From: Tolypeutes matacus
Taxonomy: Eukaryota > Chordata > Mammalia > Cingulata > Chlamyphoridae
DNA: 64,000 nucleotides
NCBI GenBank assembly: GCA_026826555.1
Contig: JAKSZT010054573.1
Span: 1,297,109 to 1,361,108, forward strand
Direction of reading: 5' to 3'
Notes under the pieces: generated by a model
What the model was told of the DNA's origin: nothing
The model's input: the letters and a program-made list of their open reading frames with translations, nothing else
The model's database searches: none
Position numbers and translations under genes: made by a program
Shown here: one piece after another, positions 12,236 to 24,490 of the stretch
Layout: every line of letters begins with the position of its first letter
Position numbering within the stretch: the first letter of the stretch is position 1

Positions 12236-12604
12236 TGACCGCATGGAGGCAAATGGTAAGCCCTTAGCAAGAGTCGGCTGCCAGCTGTCTGGGTTGTAGG
12301 GTTGCATTTATATATTGCCAGCGTGACCTAAAAAACTAGTAATGCCAGCACATTATTAATAACACGCTGCTTTATTCATCAACTGCTCATGGGTTCTTTT
12401 ACTCATTATGGAAGTAATGAGCTCCTGGGGGACACTGACATGATTCTACATGACTTGAGCCTCCCTGAATATTTTCTGTGTTGTGATCTATAGGAAGCTG
12501 CCTTTCACAATTGATAGCACAGTTTTTATTTCTTGCGTTTTCCTAAGGTTTTCTAATATGCCTTTCTTATCCCATTTTGGACACAGACTTGCTTTTCTCT
12601 GTAG
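12236..12604. other. Unassigned sequence
   Basis: No recognised repeat or gene in this stretch. Confidence 0.4.
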
Positions 12605-12900
12605 CCAGACACAAAAGGTCACCTATAGTATGATTGCACTTATATGAAATGTCCAGAATAGACAAGTCCTTCCAGACAGAATGTCAATTGGTGCTTACCG
12701 AGGAGTGGAAGGGAGCAGGGGAGTGTGGAGTGGACAGCTAAGGGGTACGTGGTTCCTTCTAGGGGTAATGGAAATGTTCTGGAATTCAAGGTATGATGGT
12801 GGTATAACTTTATGAATATAACAAAACACTGCACTGTACACTTTAAAGGGGTGCATTTATGGTATTTGAATTATTTCTCAATATACAGAGATCTTTTAAA
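12605..12900 (+). repeat. Old L1 3'UTR, sense
   Basis: The sequence follows the classic order of old mammalian L1 3' ends: 'agccagacacaaaaggtcac', 'tatatgaaatgtccagaata', 'ggtgcttaccgagg', 'aatgttctggaatt', then 'actgtacactttaaa' and 'tttctcaata' at the end. It is 5' truncated. Confidence 0.8.
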
Positions 12901-13988
12901 TTTCCCTTTAATCAACCTAAACTTGGCGCATTTTTGTTTTTTTGATTTTTTTTCCAGTTAAATTGCTAAATGCATTTCCCATATGTTTTTCTTCATTATA
13001 AAAGTAAGGTTAAAAATAATAATAATAAATGGGGAAAAAAGTAAGGTAGCATCTTAGAAAGTGAAATAAAGAGGGAGGAAAAAATATCACCGATATTTAT
13101 TCCACGTAAAGAAAAATCATGAATCATATTCTTTGCTGGTTTGTTCTTATGCTCACCAGCTTTTTCAGTCTAAGTTTGCCATAATTCTTCAGTCTTCCGT
13201 TTTGAAATTGGAAAGTGAAAGTTTTAAAGTGTAGCTGATTTCGGAGAGGCTTCCTGAAACTGTGGATCTACAACTCGTTTCCATCAATACAGTCATGCCG
13301 TGGCTCTCCCCAGAACTGGCCTCGTCTCCGAGTTTCTAGTCATTCTGACACGATGCATATTTTGGCAGTTCTGTTCTTCCTGGCAGTTCCTTGGTTCTGC
13401 CACACAAAGTATGAAAATAAATGAAAAAATGAAAAACTGCGGCACATTTGCACACGTCAAAACTTTGGTCCAGATTCATGGTTTATCAAAATATGTAAAT
13501 TCTTTAGAATGCGAGTTTCTCCAGGAAGCTCTCTTTTTCACAAGTCCAAGTTAAAGGAACTCTTTCCCTTTGTTGACTGGTATTTTGTTTTCTGAGACTC
13601 GTTTTGCTATGTTAACATGCAATGACTAAATCTTGGGTGCTGAGTCCTGTTGGCAAGGGACATAGTAGGTGGTTTTATTCAAAACAGTTTTTCAGCGGCA
13701 ACGTCGCTGCCTGGAAAATGTGTCATCTGATACTTTGTAGTGGATGATATTAAACATCAGTGTAATATACTTAAATTTACCGACAGACCAGCTTTTGTGC
13801 CAAAAGACAACTTTGAAGAGCACAATAAATGGCTTTTAAAAGATGCCCCAACCAGCATAATGAATTGTTTATTGCACTTAATTGCACTGATCAGACATTG
13901 ATGCAAAGCATGTGCTAGAAAAAGTGGCAAATTCCATTTTCCATGGCTCCTACTTGTAGAAATACAAGGTCTAAAACTTTGTGATGAC
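12901..13988. other. Unassigned sequence with an (AAT)n tract
   Basis: A short AAT tract lies at about 13013-13028. The ORF at 13300-13554 shows no domain. I see nothing else. Confidence 0.4.
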
Positions 13989-14003
13989 AAGATTGTGAGG
14001 ATT

Positions 14004-14433
14004 CAGGATTGGGGGAAGAGCTGTGGACTAGAGTGGACTTACTGGTATTCTGTTGTAGACGTGGTGTGGTTCATGCAATGGAAGAAATTGCAGCAGTGAG
14101 GTGGAGCCAGTGGCCACTGGACGCTTTCAGGGCAGGGAGGGGAAAAGCAGTTGTAGTTCAGGGGCTTTTTCGGGACTTGGGAATTATCCTGAGTGACATT
14201 ACGACGACAGAGATAGGCCATTTTACATCAGCATATACCATGCAGAACTGTGTGGGAGAGAGTGTGTTCTACAATGTGAACTGTGGTCTATGCTTAGTGG
14301 CAAAGCCCCAGGATGTGTATATCCATTGCAGGTGATGTGCCACACTAATGAAGGATGTTTATGTGGGAGGAGTGGTAGGTGGGGAACAGGGGAATCCCTG
14401 TAGTTTTTGTGTGGCATTTGTGTAGTCTAAACA

Positions 14434-14467
<34 letters not shown>

Positions 14468-14866
14468 TACACCCTGGATCATGCCTTACTGAAATAATCT
14501 AATCAAACCATGCTGCCTGTAACAGGTTCACTCCCACAGTGATGGACCTGTTACAAGAGCATGATTTTCTGTGGTGCATACAGACTTAATCAGCCACAGT
14601 AGAGATTGGTCCAGAATATCTCTTTCTTCTGAGTCAGTTTGGGAGGTTGTGTAATTTTAGAAATTTCTATATTTCATCTAAATATCGAATATATTGATAT
14701 GTAATTGCTCATAGTATTCTATTATAATACCTGATTTCTGTGATACCAACAGTAACCTCACCGTTATCAATTCTTATTTTATTTGTTATTGTGAATCATC
14801 TCTTTGTTCTAGTTAGTATGGCTAAATATCAATTTTATTGTGAAAAAAAAAATAAAAGAAAAAAAA
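14004..14866 (+). mobile_element. LINE-type 3' end with a 3'-transduced segment
   Basis: Positions 14004-14439 are a 5'-truncated copy of the LINE-type 3' sequence seen at 15.9-17.6 kb and 28.4-29.8 kb. A run of about 26 A follows (14440-14465). Non-homologous DNA then runs from 14466 to about 14842 and ends in a second A-rich tail (14843-14866). The whole unit is bracketed by AAGATTGTGAGGATT at 13989-14003 and 14867-14881. A duplication that encloses both poly(A) tails means one insertion event, in which the parent transcript read past its own poly(A) site. The transduced part seems to include an older antisense L1 scrap near 14755-14840. Confidence 0.8.
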
Positions 14867-14881
14867 AAGATTGTGAGGATT

Positions 14882-15384
14882 TATTTTTTAATACACAATC
14901 AAGCTACAAGATAAATGGACATACTTTTTGCCTGGAATAATAGTCACAAAACAGTTGGACTTTGACATCATCTTCCACACATTCCACTAGAGCCTGAAAC
15001 ATAAAAGATGTAGCAATTAATACATATATTATTTTTTAAAATAACACAAACTTAGCATGTTTGAGAAAGTTATTACTCCAGCACTTCAGTTATCTACTTT
15101 TATTCACACCACAGAAATTTTAAACAATTGTATGAAGAGGCTTATGTATAGATTTTATTAGATACTTTAGAGTCACTATCTTAAAAATCTGAGAGATATT
15201 TATACAAGGAGAGGTAATAACTTTTTAGCATTTAATTTCAGAAAATCACACAATATAAGGTGTGTTATAACTTATAATTGCACCCAAAATGAAAACATAT
15301 CTACATTTAGCTAGCATGTTTTCCCAGTTTGCACAATTAGTACTGGTACTAGTCTTAGTGTTAATTTACTTAATCCTCCTTCCT
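14882..15384. other. Unassigned A+T-rich sequence
   Basis: No gene or clear repeat recognised. Confidence 0.4.
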
Positions 15385-15852
15385 AACTGGAAAGGATTTG
15401 CAATGGTTGTAAGGGGCCATTTTGGGGTTGATGGAAGTGTTCTGCATGATGTTGCAAAGATGGATACAGACCATGTTAAATTTTATCAGATCTTATAAAA
15501 GTATATCGTCCAAAATGTAAACCATAATGTGAACTATTGATGATAGTTAGTAGCTATGTTTCAATATTTGTTCATCAGTTGTACCAAATGTACCATCCAC
15601 AAATAAAAGGTTATTGATGGGGGAAAGGGGAAAAGGGGGAGGATGTTGGGTATATGGGAGGCCCCTGTATTCTGTATGTGACTCCACTGTGACTTAAAAC
15701 TTCTTTGAAGAAAAAAATGAAAAAACAAAAAACAACAACAGCAAAAACACTGGGGGAATAAGGGAATAAATGGAAGAAAATGTCACTGTATATACAGGAC
15801 AACAGTCTTACAGTGATGAAAGGCAAAATGTAAAAAAAAAAAAAAAAAAACA
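15385..15852 (+). mobile_element. LINE-type 3' end, diverged copy
   Basis: It shares the order of the neighbouring family members: a 'ggggccattttggggttgatgg' block, a 'gtaaaccataatgtgaac' block, 'atcagttgtaccaaatgtacc', a G-rich stretch, then 'tcttatgaag'-like sequence and A-rich tails (15707-15750 and 15833-15851). It is more diverged than the copies on either side. Confidence 0.65.
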
Positions 15853-15858
15853 ACTTTT

Positions 15859-17619
15859 TTTCTTCAAATATTTTTTCATTATTTTTTAATATTCCAATTT
15901 TTAAAAGTATTATTCTATTTTTACTTTTATTCTTTATTTTACTTCTTATGTATAAAACTACTGTTACTATTTTATTTTATTATTAATTGTAAGTGGCTAT
16001 TTTATTGGTTTCACTTTTGAAGAAGTTTTGGATCACAGAAGGGTTACAACTGTGACAGGGGAGGATCATTGGTACAGGATATCAGTGAGGGGGGTTACAT
16101 GGGAGGAAGTTCACCTGGGTATACATATAAGACATACAAATGTGTTCCAATGCTCATGGGGCACTGTCATGGTGGGTTTGAGAGTCACACAATAACAAAA
16201 AAATATCAAATTCCCATCCGGGGGAGCTCTGCCACATTCTCTAATGGAACAACAAGAATGCCCCAAGTACAGGGACAATGACTTGTGAAGGAGGATGGTA
16301 CATTGAAGGACCCTTGATATTGATGACTATGCTTATGAGCCTTTGCTCTTGAAATTGAAACTTAGCCTAGTGATGTAGGGTGCCTAAGAGTTACCTACCT
16401 ATGGGGCCTCTAAGCCAAACTCAGCACATAAAAGCAATAACTTCCCCCCAGTGTGGGACATGACTCTTGGGGATGAGCCTCCCTGGCACTGAGGGATTAC
16501 TATCAAGTACCAACAAGCAATGCATCTGGAAAACAAACAAACAAACAAACAAAAAACACCTTGACCAAAAGGAGGAAAAGCTAAAAACAAATGAGTTGTA
16601 TGGCTAAGAGAATTCAAAGTGAGTTGGGAAGCTATCCCAGAGGTAGTGCTTAGGCCATCTCAACAGGATCTCATTGATAGCCAAAGTAGATACGAAAACA
16701 GCAAAGCTCCTCAGTGATATGGAGACATCCAGGTACTATATCAGGGTAAAGAGTTCAGGAATTTGGCCCCTTGCCAGTGGGCCCTAATCTGGTATTTATG
16801 CTTCCCAGTGTGACTGAGTTAGACTCAGCAGTGGTTTTTCCTATGTATGACTCTTCTGTCCTTCTATTCAAACCTTTAATTAGTACTAGGGTTGGTAGGT
16901 ATATATCCAAGAGACTTTAATCTTTGGGCTGGCCATGTGCCAGCTGAGCCCTGAATGACAATGGGGTTGCAACACCTACTCTCTAGTTCAATGGACTCAC
17001 CCAGGACAACTAATGGGGAGGAGATGATGGACAAACAACATACCAAGGAGCCGAGAGTGCCTACAACTGCAAGCAAGAGAGTCCCATCTACCGGATGTAT
17101 GGGATTGAAACCCCCCTCAATTAATGGTGGAGTGGGCATCACCATCCCAGAGTCCTCAGGATTGGGAAATGAACTATGGACTATAATAAACTTACTAATA
17201 TTCTACTATAGAGTTACTATGATTATAGCATTGTTGTGGAGGCAGTGACCGATGGATGTTCTGGGGTTAGGGAGAGGGAAAAACAGGTGTAATGGGGGCA
17301 TTTTTGGGACTTGGGAATCATCTGAATGACATTACAACAACAGATACAGGCCATTATATATCTGGCCATAACCTACAGAGTCAGATGGGAGAGAGTGTAA
17401 ACTACAGTGTAAACTATAATCCGTGCTTAGTGGCAATGCTCCAAAATGTGTTTATCAATTGCAATGGATGTACCACACTGATGAAAGATGTTACTAATGT
17501 GGGAAAATGTGGGAGGGGTGGGGAGTGGGGCATATGGGCATCCCCTGTATATTCTCTGTAACATTTTTGTAACTGAAGTATGTCTTAAAAAATGAAAAAA
17601 AGGAAAAAAAAAAAAAAAA
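15859..17619 (+). mobile_element. LINE-type 3' end, longest copy in the window
   Basis: From about 16187 onward this matches 28359-29829 nearly end to end, including 'gggacatgactcttggggat', 'gagcctccctggcactgagg', 'aatctttgggctggccatgtg' and 'ctaatgtgggaaaatgtgg'. It extends about 170 bp or more further 5' than that copy. It ends in a long A tract (about 17601-17618). The poly(A) tail and variable 5' ends across copies are LINE hallmarks. The closing words resemble L1 3'UTRs, so I call it an L1-lineage 3' sequence. An AAAC microsatellite lies at 16530-16557. No long ORF is present. Confidence 0.65.
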
Positions 17620-17754
17620 AGCTAGGGTATAAATAGCTGAATCCATACTCAGACGTTTTAGGGTGCCAGGTACGTGACTATATGCCTGAAAATCAGCCTA
17701 CATGGTCAGAACAGTGGAATATAAATGGACACAGATTAGATTCTCTTCTAACAG

Positions 17755-17978
17755 AGATCAGCAAACTGTGGTCCGTGGCCCCGCTGCAGCCTACAGCCTG
17801 CTGCTGTTTTATGGGCGCCCAGCCACGCCCCCTGGATCTACATCATGGGTTGCTGCTTTGGTGGTACAAAGGGAGAGGAGAAGCAATGCAGCAGAGACAA
17901 TACGGACCACAGGGCCTATAATGTTTATTATCTGACCCTCTCGAGAATAAGGTTGCTCTTGCCTGTGATGCAATTTGA
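17755..17978 (-). mobile_element. MER20-like hAT element, antisense
   Basis: It begins 'gatcagcaaactgtggtccg' and continues with 'ccagccacgcccc', 'gcagagacaatacggacc' and 'atgtttattatctgaccctc'. This is the reverse-complement order of the element at 5545-5775. Internal parts are strongly diverged. Confidence 0.55.
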
Positions 17979-19196
17979 ACGCACTCTTTACTTCACAGTC
18001 AAATTTAACTTAAGGTTTTGTAACTAGAATGACACCCGGTAGCAAGTGGCTAAGTCACAAAACCCATTGAACACACTCTCCGGTAGCAGACAATGTGCAA
18101 AGTGATAGCCTCGTAGCGGCACAGCGCAGTCTGCTGTTTTCTCTCCTGCGTGCTCGTTTGTGGCCCCGTGCCCAGGGCTCTGACAGCTGTGAGCTCTGCG
18201 AGCATGGCAGCAACGCATACTGAACTGTGTGATTTGTGAGTGGAGCCTCTCCAGGCTACGAGTCTATGCTCCGATTCTTGATCAGGGGGACATTGTGGGG
18301 TCTTATGGTCTCTATTTAAGTTGACGTCCACATGTGACAGCAGAACCCTGGGAAACAGTGTTAGCAAGCACTCTGGACACCTAGATTCTGCTCCCAGGGA
18401 TTCCTATTAAAGGATCATTTTCTAAAAAGGCAAAATCCTAAGTCTCATGCATGTATAGAAGACGCACATGCTGGAAGTGATGGGACCCAGGTAGCAGACT
18501 ACAGCCCAATCCCCCCCATTATACTGGGCCGTATCCTGATCTCCCCAGTCAGGGAAGAAGACATGCGTGCTCATGTGGCCTTCTGCTGGTGGGATGGCTT
18601 GAGCTGGGCTTTCCTGCACAGAGAGGGGAAAGACCCAGGAGAAGAAAGTGCCAGTGCAGGCCCAGTCCAGGACTTGGTCCAAGAGCTGGGGTGTAGAGCA
18701 TGGTGCCGGGCAGTGCTGAGGCATGAGGCATGGGCCACACGGGGAGTTGCTTTTCTGCAACTACTGGGGTTTTTTAATCCCTAAAGTAACACCATCAGAT
18801 TCTCATCGAAGAAAGGTAATTCCAGCTGTTACCTGGAAAGGATCGATGAAAAGATTGCAGATCTTAAAGGGCCCGTTTTAAATCTGTTACAGTGGTCTTG
18901 GAGAGCAAAGGCAAGGTCTTGGTGAGAGTGGTACTGAAATAGAAGCAGGTAGATTTGATAAATATGGTAGTTCTCCATACCACACGGGATGTGAATTAAC
19001 GAAAGGAAGAATCGAGATGGCAGCCTCGTTTTCTTAAGCAATTTGGTTACACCTTTTAATGCACTGGGCCAATGGTAAATAGTGGCTTATTCATTGATTA
19101 GATAACAAAGCAGAAGGAGCCGATTTGGGGAAGAAAGGTGAAAAATTCTTTCAAGAGCATGTTGAGGTTAAGGGCCCTGAAGATAGCCAAGTTGGA
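17979..19196. other. Unassigned sequence
   Basis: ORFs at 18050-18367 and 18422-18760 minus overlap plus-strand ORFs, and none shows a domain. No repeat is recognised. Confidence 0.4.
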
Positions 19197-19270
19197 AATC
19201 CAATAGGAAAAAAAAAAAAAAAAAATGTAGGATAACCAAAGAGTTGGGGAAAAAAAAAAAATCCAATAGG
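19197..19270 (+). repeat. A-rich insert between 11-bp direct repeats
   Basis: AATCCAATAGG occurs at 19197-19207 and 19260-19270. Between the copies lie an A18-type run, about 25 bp of unique sequence and a second A run. The layout looks like a target-site duplication around a very short poly(A)-containing insert. Slippage duplication is the alternative. Confidence 0.6.
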
Positions 19271-19329
19271 TGTTTGGATATGTGAATACGGAGGTCAAGA
19301 GATAAATTTCAGCTAAAGATACAAACAGA

Positions 19330-19363
19330 AGTCGTTTCTGTTCACAGAAGAACAGAAACGACT
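19330..19363. repeat. Perfect 14-bp inverted repeat (hairpin)
   Basis: AGTCGTTTCTGTTC at 19330-19343 and its exact reverse complement at 19350-19363 are separated by the 6-base loop ACAGAA. I find no transposon edges attached to it. Confidence 0.9.
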
Positions 19364-22300
19364 AAGGGATTGTCCAAAGAAAGGAAAGAAGAGCATCTGG
19401 TCAAGAACGTTGGGGAGAGAGCATTAAGACAAGCTGAGAAAGCTGACACAAAAAACGGAGAAGGAAAAAAAGCAAAACAGCAGAACAAACAGGAGTATCT
19501 CCTGCCTCAGTAGCCAACGAGGAAAGAATAATTGGCAGAGTTCACTGCTACAGAGATATTATGTAAGAAAAGGGCTGGAAAGTGATCCTGTGATGAAGGC
19601 CAAGGTGACCTTTGGTGAATTTGGAAACGTGATTTCAAGTAGGTTTTGTGGGTCGGGGCCAGATTTCGGGACATGAAGACAAATGAGGAAAGGTGGGCCC
19701 AGAGGCCACGCAGGTGAGTCATTCACTTAAGCTTAACTGCAGAGAGACGAGAGGAAGGACAACTGCTGCAGGGAGATGCCGTTCCAGGAAGCTCCTCCCT
19801 CCGCCCCTCCCCCAATGGGAGACCTTGGAGCATGCTTCAGCTGATGTGCAGGAACTAGTCGAGAGGCAGGGAGAATGTGGACCAGAAAGGGGCATCTTAA
19901 ATAGGTCACAGCTTATGCACTCCATCTTACTTTCAGGCATGTGGTATTTGATAGCAAATGTTTTCAGAAAGATGTGACCTAAAATAATATAAAATGAATG
20001 AGGGTTTCTTTTAAAAAATAGTGCATATTTTATTAACTCCATGGAAATACCCAATATTGTGTCTTGAAAAAATGTATTGAGATCAATGATGTTGTATCCA
20101 AGGCTGGCTTATCAAGCGCTCCTTGTGCAAAAGCTCAGGGAAGAAGGAAAAAAGAAAAAAATCTCCACCAATGGGAGAAGACAAGCAAGCCAGATGGTAG
20201 CTTATGCAATACTGGTCTTATGTAAAAAACATTTCAGTGCAGGTTTATTTGTGAAGGTGAGGAGAAATCTTTTTTTTTTCCCTTTCTGATTTACCTTTAT
20301 GTAAGTAATTACTTCTTCAGCTTAAGTGTTTCTCCTCTCCTCTGTCTCCCCATGTACTAGAAGAACTATTGACATCAGGAAACAGATGGGAAATCTAGCA
20401 AGTATTTCATTGTTTCCTGAGGAAGAAAGTCACTTTCTTAAGGTGAATGACATACATGAAGTAGGATTTTTTTTCACACAACTGTTTTCGTCTCACTATT
20501 TTGATCCTACCATTTTTACTCCACAAAGAGGAAGAACTATTTGAGGCTTTTGTATGAACTACATTGAAATACTTGCACGCGCTTCCCCACACATCCGCAC
20601 AGTGACCTGGGGAAAGAGCTCTTGTAGGTATGACTATGCATGTGTACGCATGTGCACATACACGGACTGATGCTGGCTAAAACTGCCCAAGGTAAGCCTT
20701 GTAACTGACTGCAGGTTGGCGGACGCGTTCAATCTTCTTTACAGAATTTAGAGCTGGAGAACAATGACAAAAAATTGAACCTGATAGAAATAATTGATAC
20801 AAAAGAACACTCAAAAAGTTAAAATTAGTAATTGGGAAAAATTTGATATGGCTGAAAATGGATCATTAAATTAAAAATGAATATGGGGAGTTGGAACAGT
20901 TTAACCATGTTGTATAGAGAATTGATCACAGAATTCATTGAGTGTTAGAGCTGCTCCCCTGAGCAGTTAGTGAATGCAGCACAGTCGCTCTGCAGAATGT
21001 TCTTGATGAAGAGACCTAAATAATGGCGTAGCTCTGATTAATACATCGTAAACAAATACAAGTAGTCCTTGAGGCCGCAGTGGCACAGTGAGAGCAAAAG
21101 TGAACTGAGAGGGCGGATCTGTGTGGTAGCTGCCATCAGGTTGAAAACATACTACGGTATTTTGTCCTGTTCTCCTTTTGAGCTGAAGGAGCTGAGTATA
21201 ATCACCAGCGGAACCAGTTGGACCTTCATCTTTGTGAATAAGCCAGGGGTCCATGAAACAGCACAAATGTATTTCTGATTATGTAAAAAAGGCTAATTTA
21301 TGAGAGTAAATATATGTCCAAAATGTACATTTTCATGTCTTCAAAATTAAAAATTAAAAAATAAACAACTTTAACTTCTCCAATATGCCAGATGGGAAAT
21401 AACCACTGAAATGAATTTCAGTATTCAACTTAACAGGCCTTTTCTGGGTGTTTGGGATCAATTTCTCTGCCTGGAAATCAACAGATGTTAAGAATAGTGG
21501 CATAATGAAAATGGGTTTGATGGCCCAAAATGAACAAATTTGCATAATTTTGTCTAAAGAGCAACATAATTTATTTCAATGTTATCAGTTTGGTAGGTAT
21601 CATTGTCAGCAGGGTAGGTTTTTAAATCTGCACTGGGATCTTTATAGTAAAAACAATCCCAATATGTAATAGTTGAATTACCTTGTATACATATTTTATA
21701 CTCCTGGAATGTAAGCTATCTGCTTCACAATGAAAATAAAGCATCTGAATATGTAAAGTTAAGTAGTTTTCACCTGCTGGGAAGGATATTATTAGTGTTG
21801 AAAATTTGGCATCATGTGGAGCCTGAAAGTATTCTGCTATCCTGAGGGGTAATAAAATTGAGCAGTAGAGAGTTTCAATTATTCACCTAATAAGCAAGTG
21901 CAGCAGGCACTTAAATTTTAGCATCTTTGTAATGCTGAGACTTAGTTGTGTGTTTATTTTTGCCTGCCATCCCCCTAAAATGTATATAATCTTTTAGTAT
22001 CTGAAACAAATGAGATTTTCTTTATTGTAAGTTTTATGATGGGCAAGTTTGGTGAATGTGACTTCACTTAATGAAAGTGAGAAAGCATAGGTTTCATTAA
22101 TGAATGGCATCGACAAAATGTTCTATCATTTGAGGAAATAAAAACAACAACATGCACTTGCCAAAGAGCTAATGGAAGCGAAGGCAAATTGGAGAGAGCA
22201 TCGGGTAGGAAATGAGGAGGGGCAGGTATTCAGATCCCTTCTTGAAGTGGTCGAGGTATGCGTATTTCCAAGGAAACCTAGTCTAGGGAAAACCACGATT

Positions 22301-24255
22301 TCAAACATTCTATTTGAGTCTACAGGGCCGCAGAAAATTTCCAGTGGCTACATTGTAAATGGTGCCAAAGATTCGTCTGACTTCAAAGGTGCAGAAGAAT
22401 TATGGCGTGGCTTTGAAGTCAAGAAGACAATGGGTATATTCACTTCTACAAAGTAGTCGTTTAAGTAAAAATGTCACTTCTTCATTTAGATATCATCCAG
22501 TGATTTCAAGATGTTCAACTGTATGGTAAAAGTATGACCCCAATTATAAAGACGGAGCTTGGTGCTTTTGTGCTATATTTATGCAAGTTCTAGAGAATGA
22601 ATTATTTCCTTAGAAGGGTGTTTCAAACTGGGGAATTATGAGATACTTAGGGAATATTTATGGGTAAAAGCTTAGAGCTTTTCTCTTTGGTGTTTCTTCC
22701 GATGGAACACTGTCTTGCTACATACTTGATATTTTATATCTTTCCCAACTTAATGAGCACAGAGGAGAGAGCATCCTTTTGATAGGCAATATTCTCTAAT
22801 ATTTGTAAAAACAAGCAAAAGTTATAGGCAAATTGCATTTTTAAAAAACATTGAAATTTCAGGTGCTGAGTCTAAGCAAGGACAGTGGAGCCAAAATGAT
22901 ACCTTATTATTTTTTAAGTGAGATTTCTCTTTGCACAGCTTGTCTATGTGTAGTCAGCAGTTTTTAAAATGTAAAGCAGGAGCCTGATATATTGGCCATT
23001 GATCTGGAAATCTTTGTCCACATTGTCTGTACATAAGCCCCTCTCTAATACAGACCATGGAAACTTGTAAAAGAGACTTACTGTCATTTCTTGCATATTC
23101 CTTAGGTCACACAGACCCACCCTAGTAGAATGTGGGAGGAAACTCCATAAGTCTGTGAATACCAAGAGAGACAGACCACCAAAAAGTCATCTTGGAAACT
23201 GGCAACTGCAGTTTATAAATCTATTTAAAAATTGTTCATCTAAACCAAAGATCTCTCATGTATTCTCATATGTGTCCAAATATCATTTTATCCATGTGTC
23301 CAAATATTCTTTCATTACCTTAAGCTATAAAGAAAAAGTTTCTGGGTAAAATATGACATGATTTTAAGGCTGGTGGAAAATCTTGTTTTAGGCTCACCTG
23401 GGAGTGCAAATTGCCTTTGAGATATGTCTGGTTCTGCCAACTCTGAGATGTATTGTGCCAGAATCAAAATTCCTTTTACTTTAAACTCTAGAGAATTTTC
23501 AGAAAATTTAAACCATGTGGCTCTTGTTCATTCCTTTACTTGAATCATCAAGTTCTTTCCTTTATAAGCTATTGAAAGTCCCCAAAATTGTTCAAGTCTT
23601 ACTTCTTTAGAACAGAAGGCCATACTTGCCAGGAATATATCAAATTCTATGCCCAAAAGTTGGAGTTTGGTTTATATTCTCTACCTGCTTGGAAAGTTTG
23701 AAGTTGGCCTGGCATAATTAATCAATTCTGCTTTTAGTCAAAGCCCTTTCTAGAAACATTATAATTTCAGTCACTCTAGAAAAATAAATTCCTGTGAAAA
23801 TAAACTGTGAGGAATTAAAATAAATATCTTTTAGCTTCACTCTGAGTGATCCCAAGATGATAGATATTTAATTTCCTTCTCCTGATGATCTCAATGTTCG
23901 ACAAAGTTCCCCTTGCATATTTGATATCTATATAATGAGGAATCCTTAATAAAAACTGGGAACACAAAGATCACGATACCACTGAATACTTTACAAGCTC
24001 TCTATAATTTTTAACTGCTTTTGAATTATTTGCTTCTTACCCTAACTTGAAGGAGCATAGGAATTATATTAAGAAGATGCCACTGTTATTAGAGTCTGCA
24101 GATGAGGAAGTGGAATTGGAGCCCCAGAAAGCTTAGGGAGGGGAGAAGCAGGGTGCCAGACTCTTGTTCCCATCATTTAGATCTGGATCTAGACCTGGAA
24201 TCTGGTGGTGTGGCCTCGAGAGTGTTAACTAACATTTTAGAACATTGTTCTCTGT
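19364..24255. other. Long unique stretch with no supported gene
   Basis: No interspersed repeat is recognised across almost 5 kb, which is unusual for this window. A 94-codon ORF at 22172-22456 has no recognisable domain. Part of this stretch may be non-coding sequence under constraint, but the sequence alone cannot show that. Confidence 0.4.
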
Positions 24256-24261
24256 GTCTAT

Positions 24262-24490
24262 AATAACAGTAGCTAATACTTTCACAGCATGTGCTGTGTG
24301 CCATGAGTTGTTCTGATAACTTCTTGTTTTATGAGACTAATTTGCACGACAGTTCCACGTGTGGGGCTCTGTCATTGTCTCAGTTTGGGAAATGAAAGTA
24401 AAGCGAAGGCACGGAGAGGCTAAGAACCTTCCTGAGGTTACCCAGCACGTAAGAGTGGGGACGGGATGAGAGGACTGTCTTGTCCCAGAG
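24262..24490 (+). repeat. MIR SINE
   Basis: The words 'agtagctaatactttcac', 'gtgctgtgtgcca', 'acttcttgttttatgagac', 'tttgggaaatgaaa', 'gcacggagaggctaag' and 'cagcacgtaagagtgg' follow MIR order, including the conserved core region. It is old and diverged, as MIR always is. Confidence 0.8.

Noticed and set aside
16530..16557. (AAAC)n tract as a poly(A) tail of another insertion
   Set aside because: The matching copy at 28.7 kb is continuous through this point, so it is a microsatellite expansion inside the LINE copy.
22172..22456. 94-codon ORF with a P-loop-like 'GKTT' word
   Set aside because: The G-K-T word lacks the upstream glycines of a Walker A motif, and no other NTPase motif is present.
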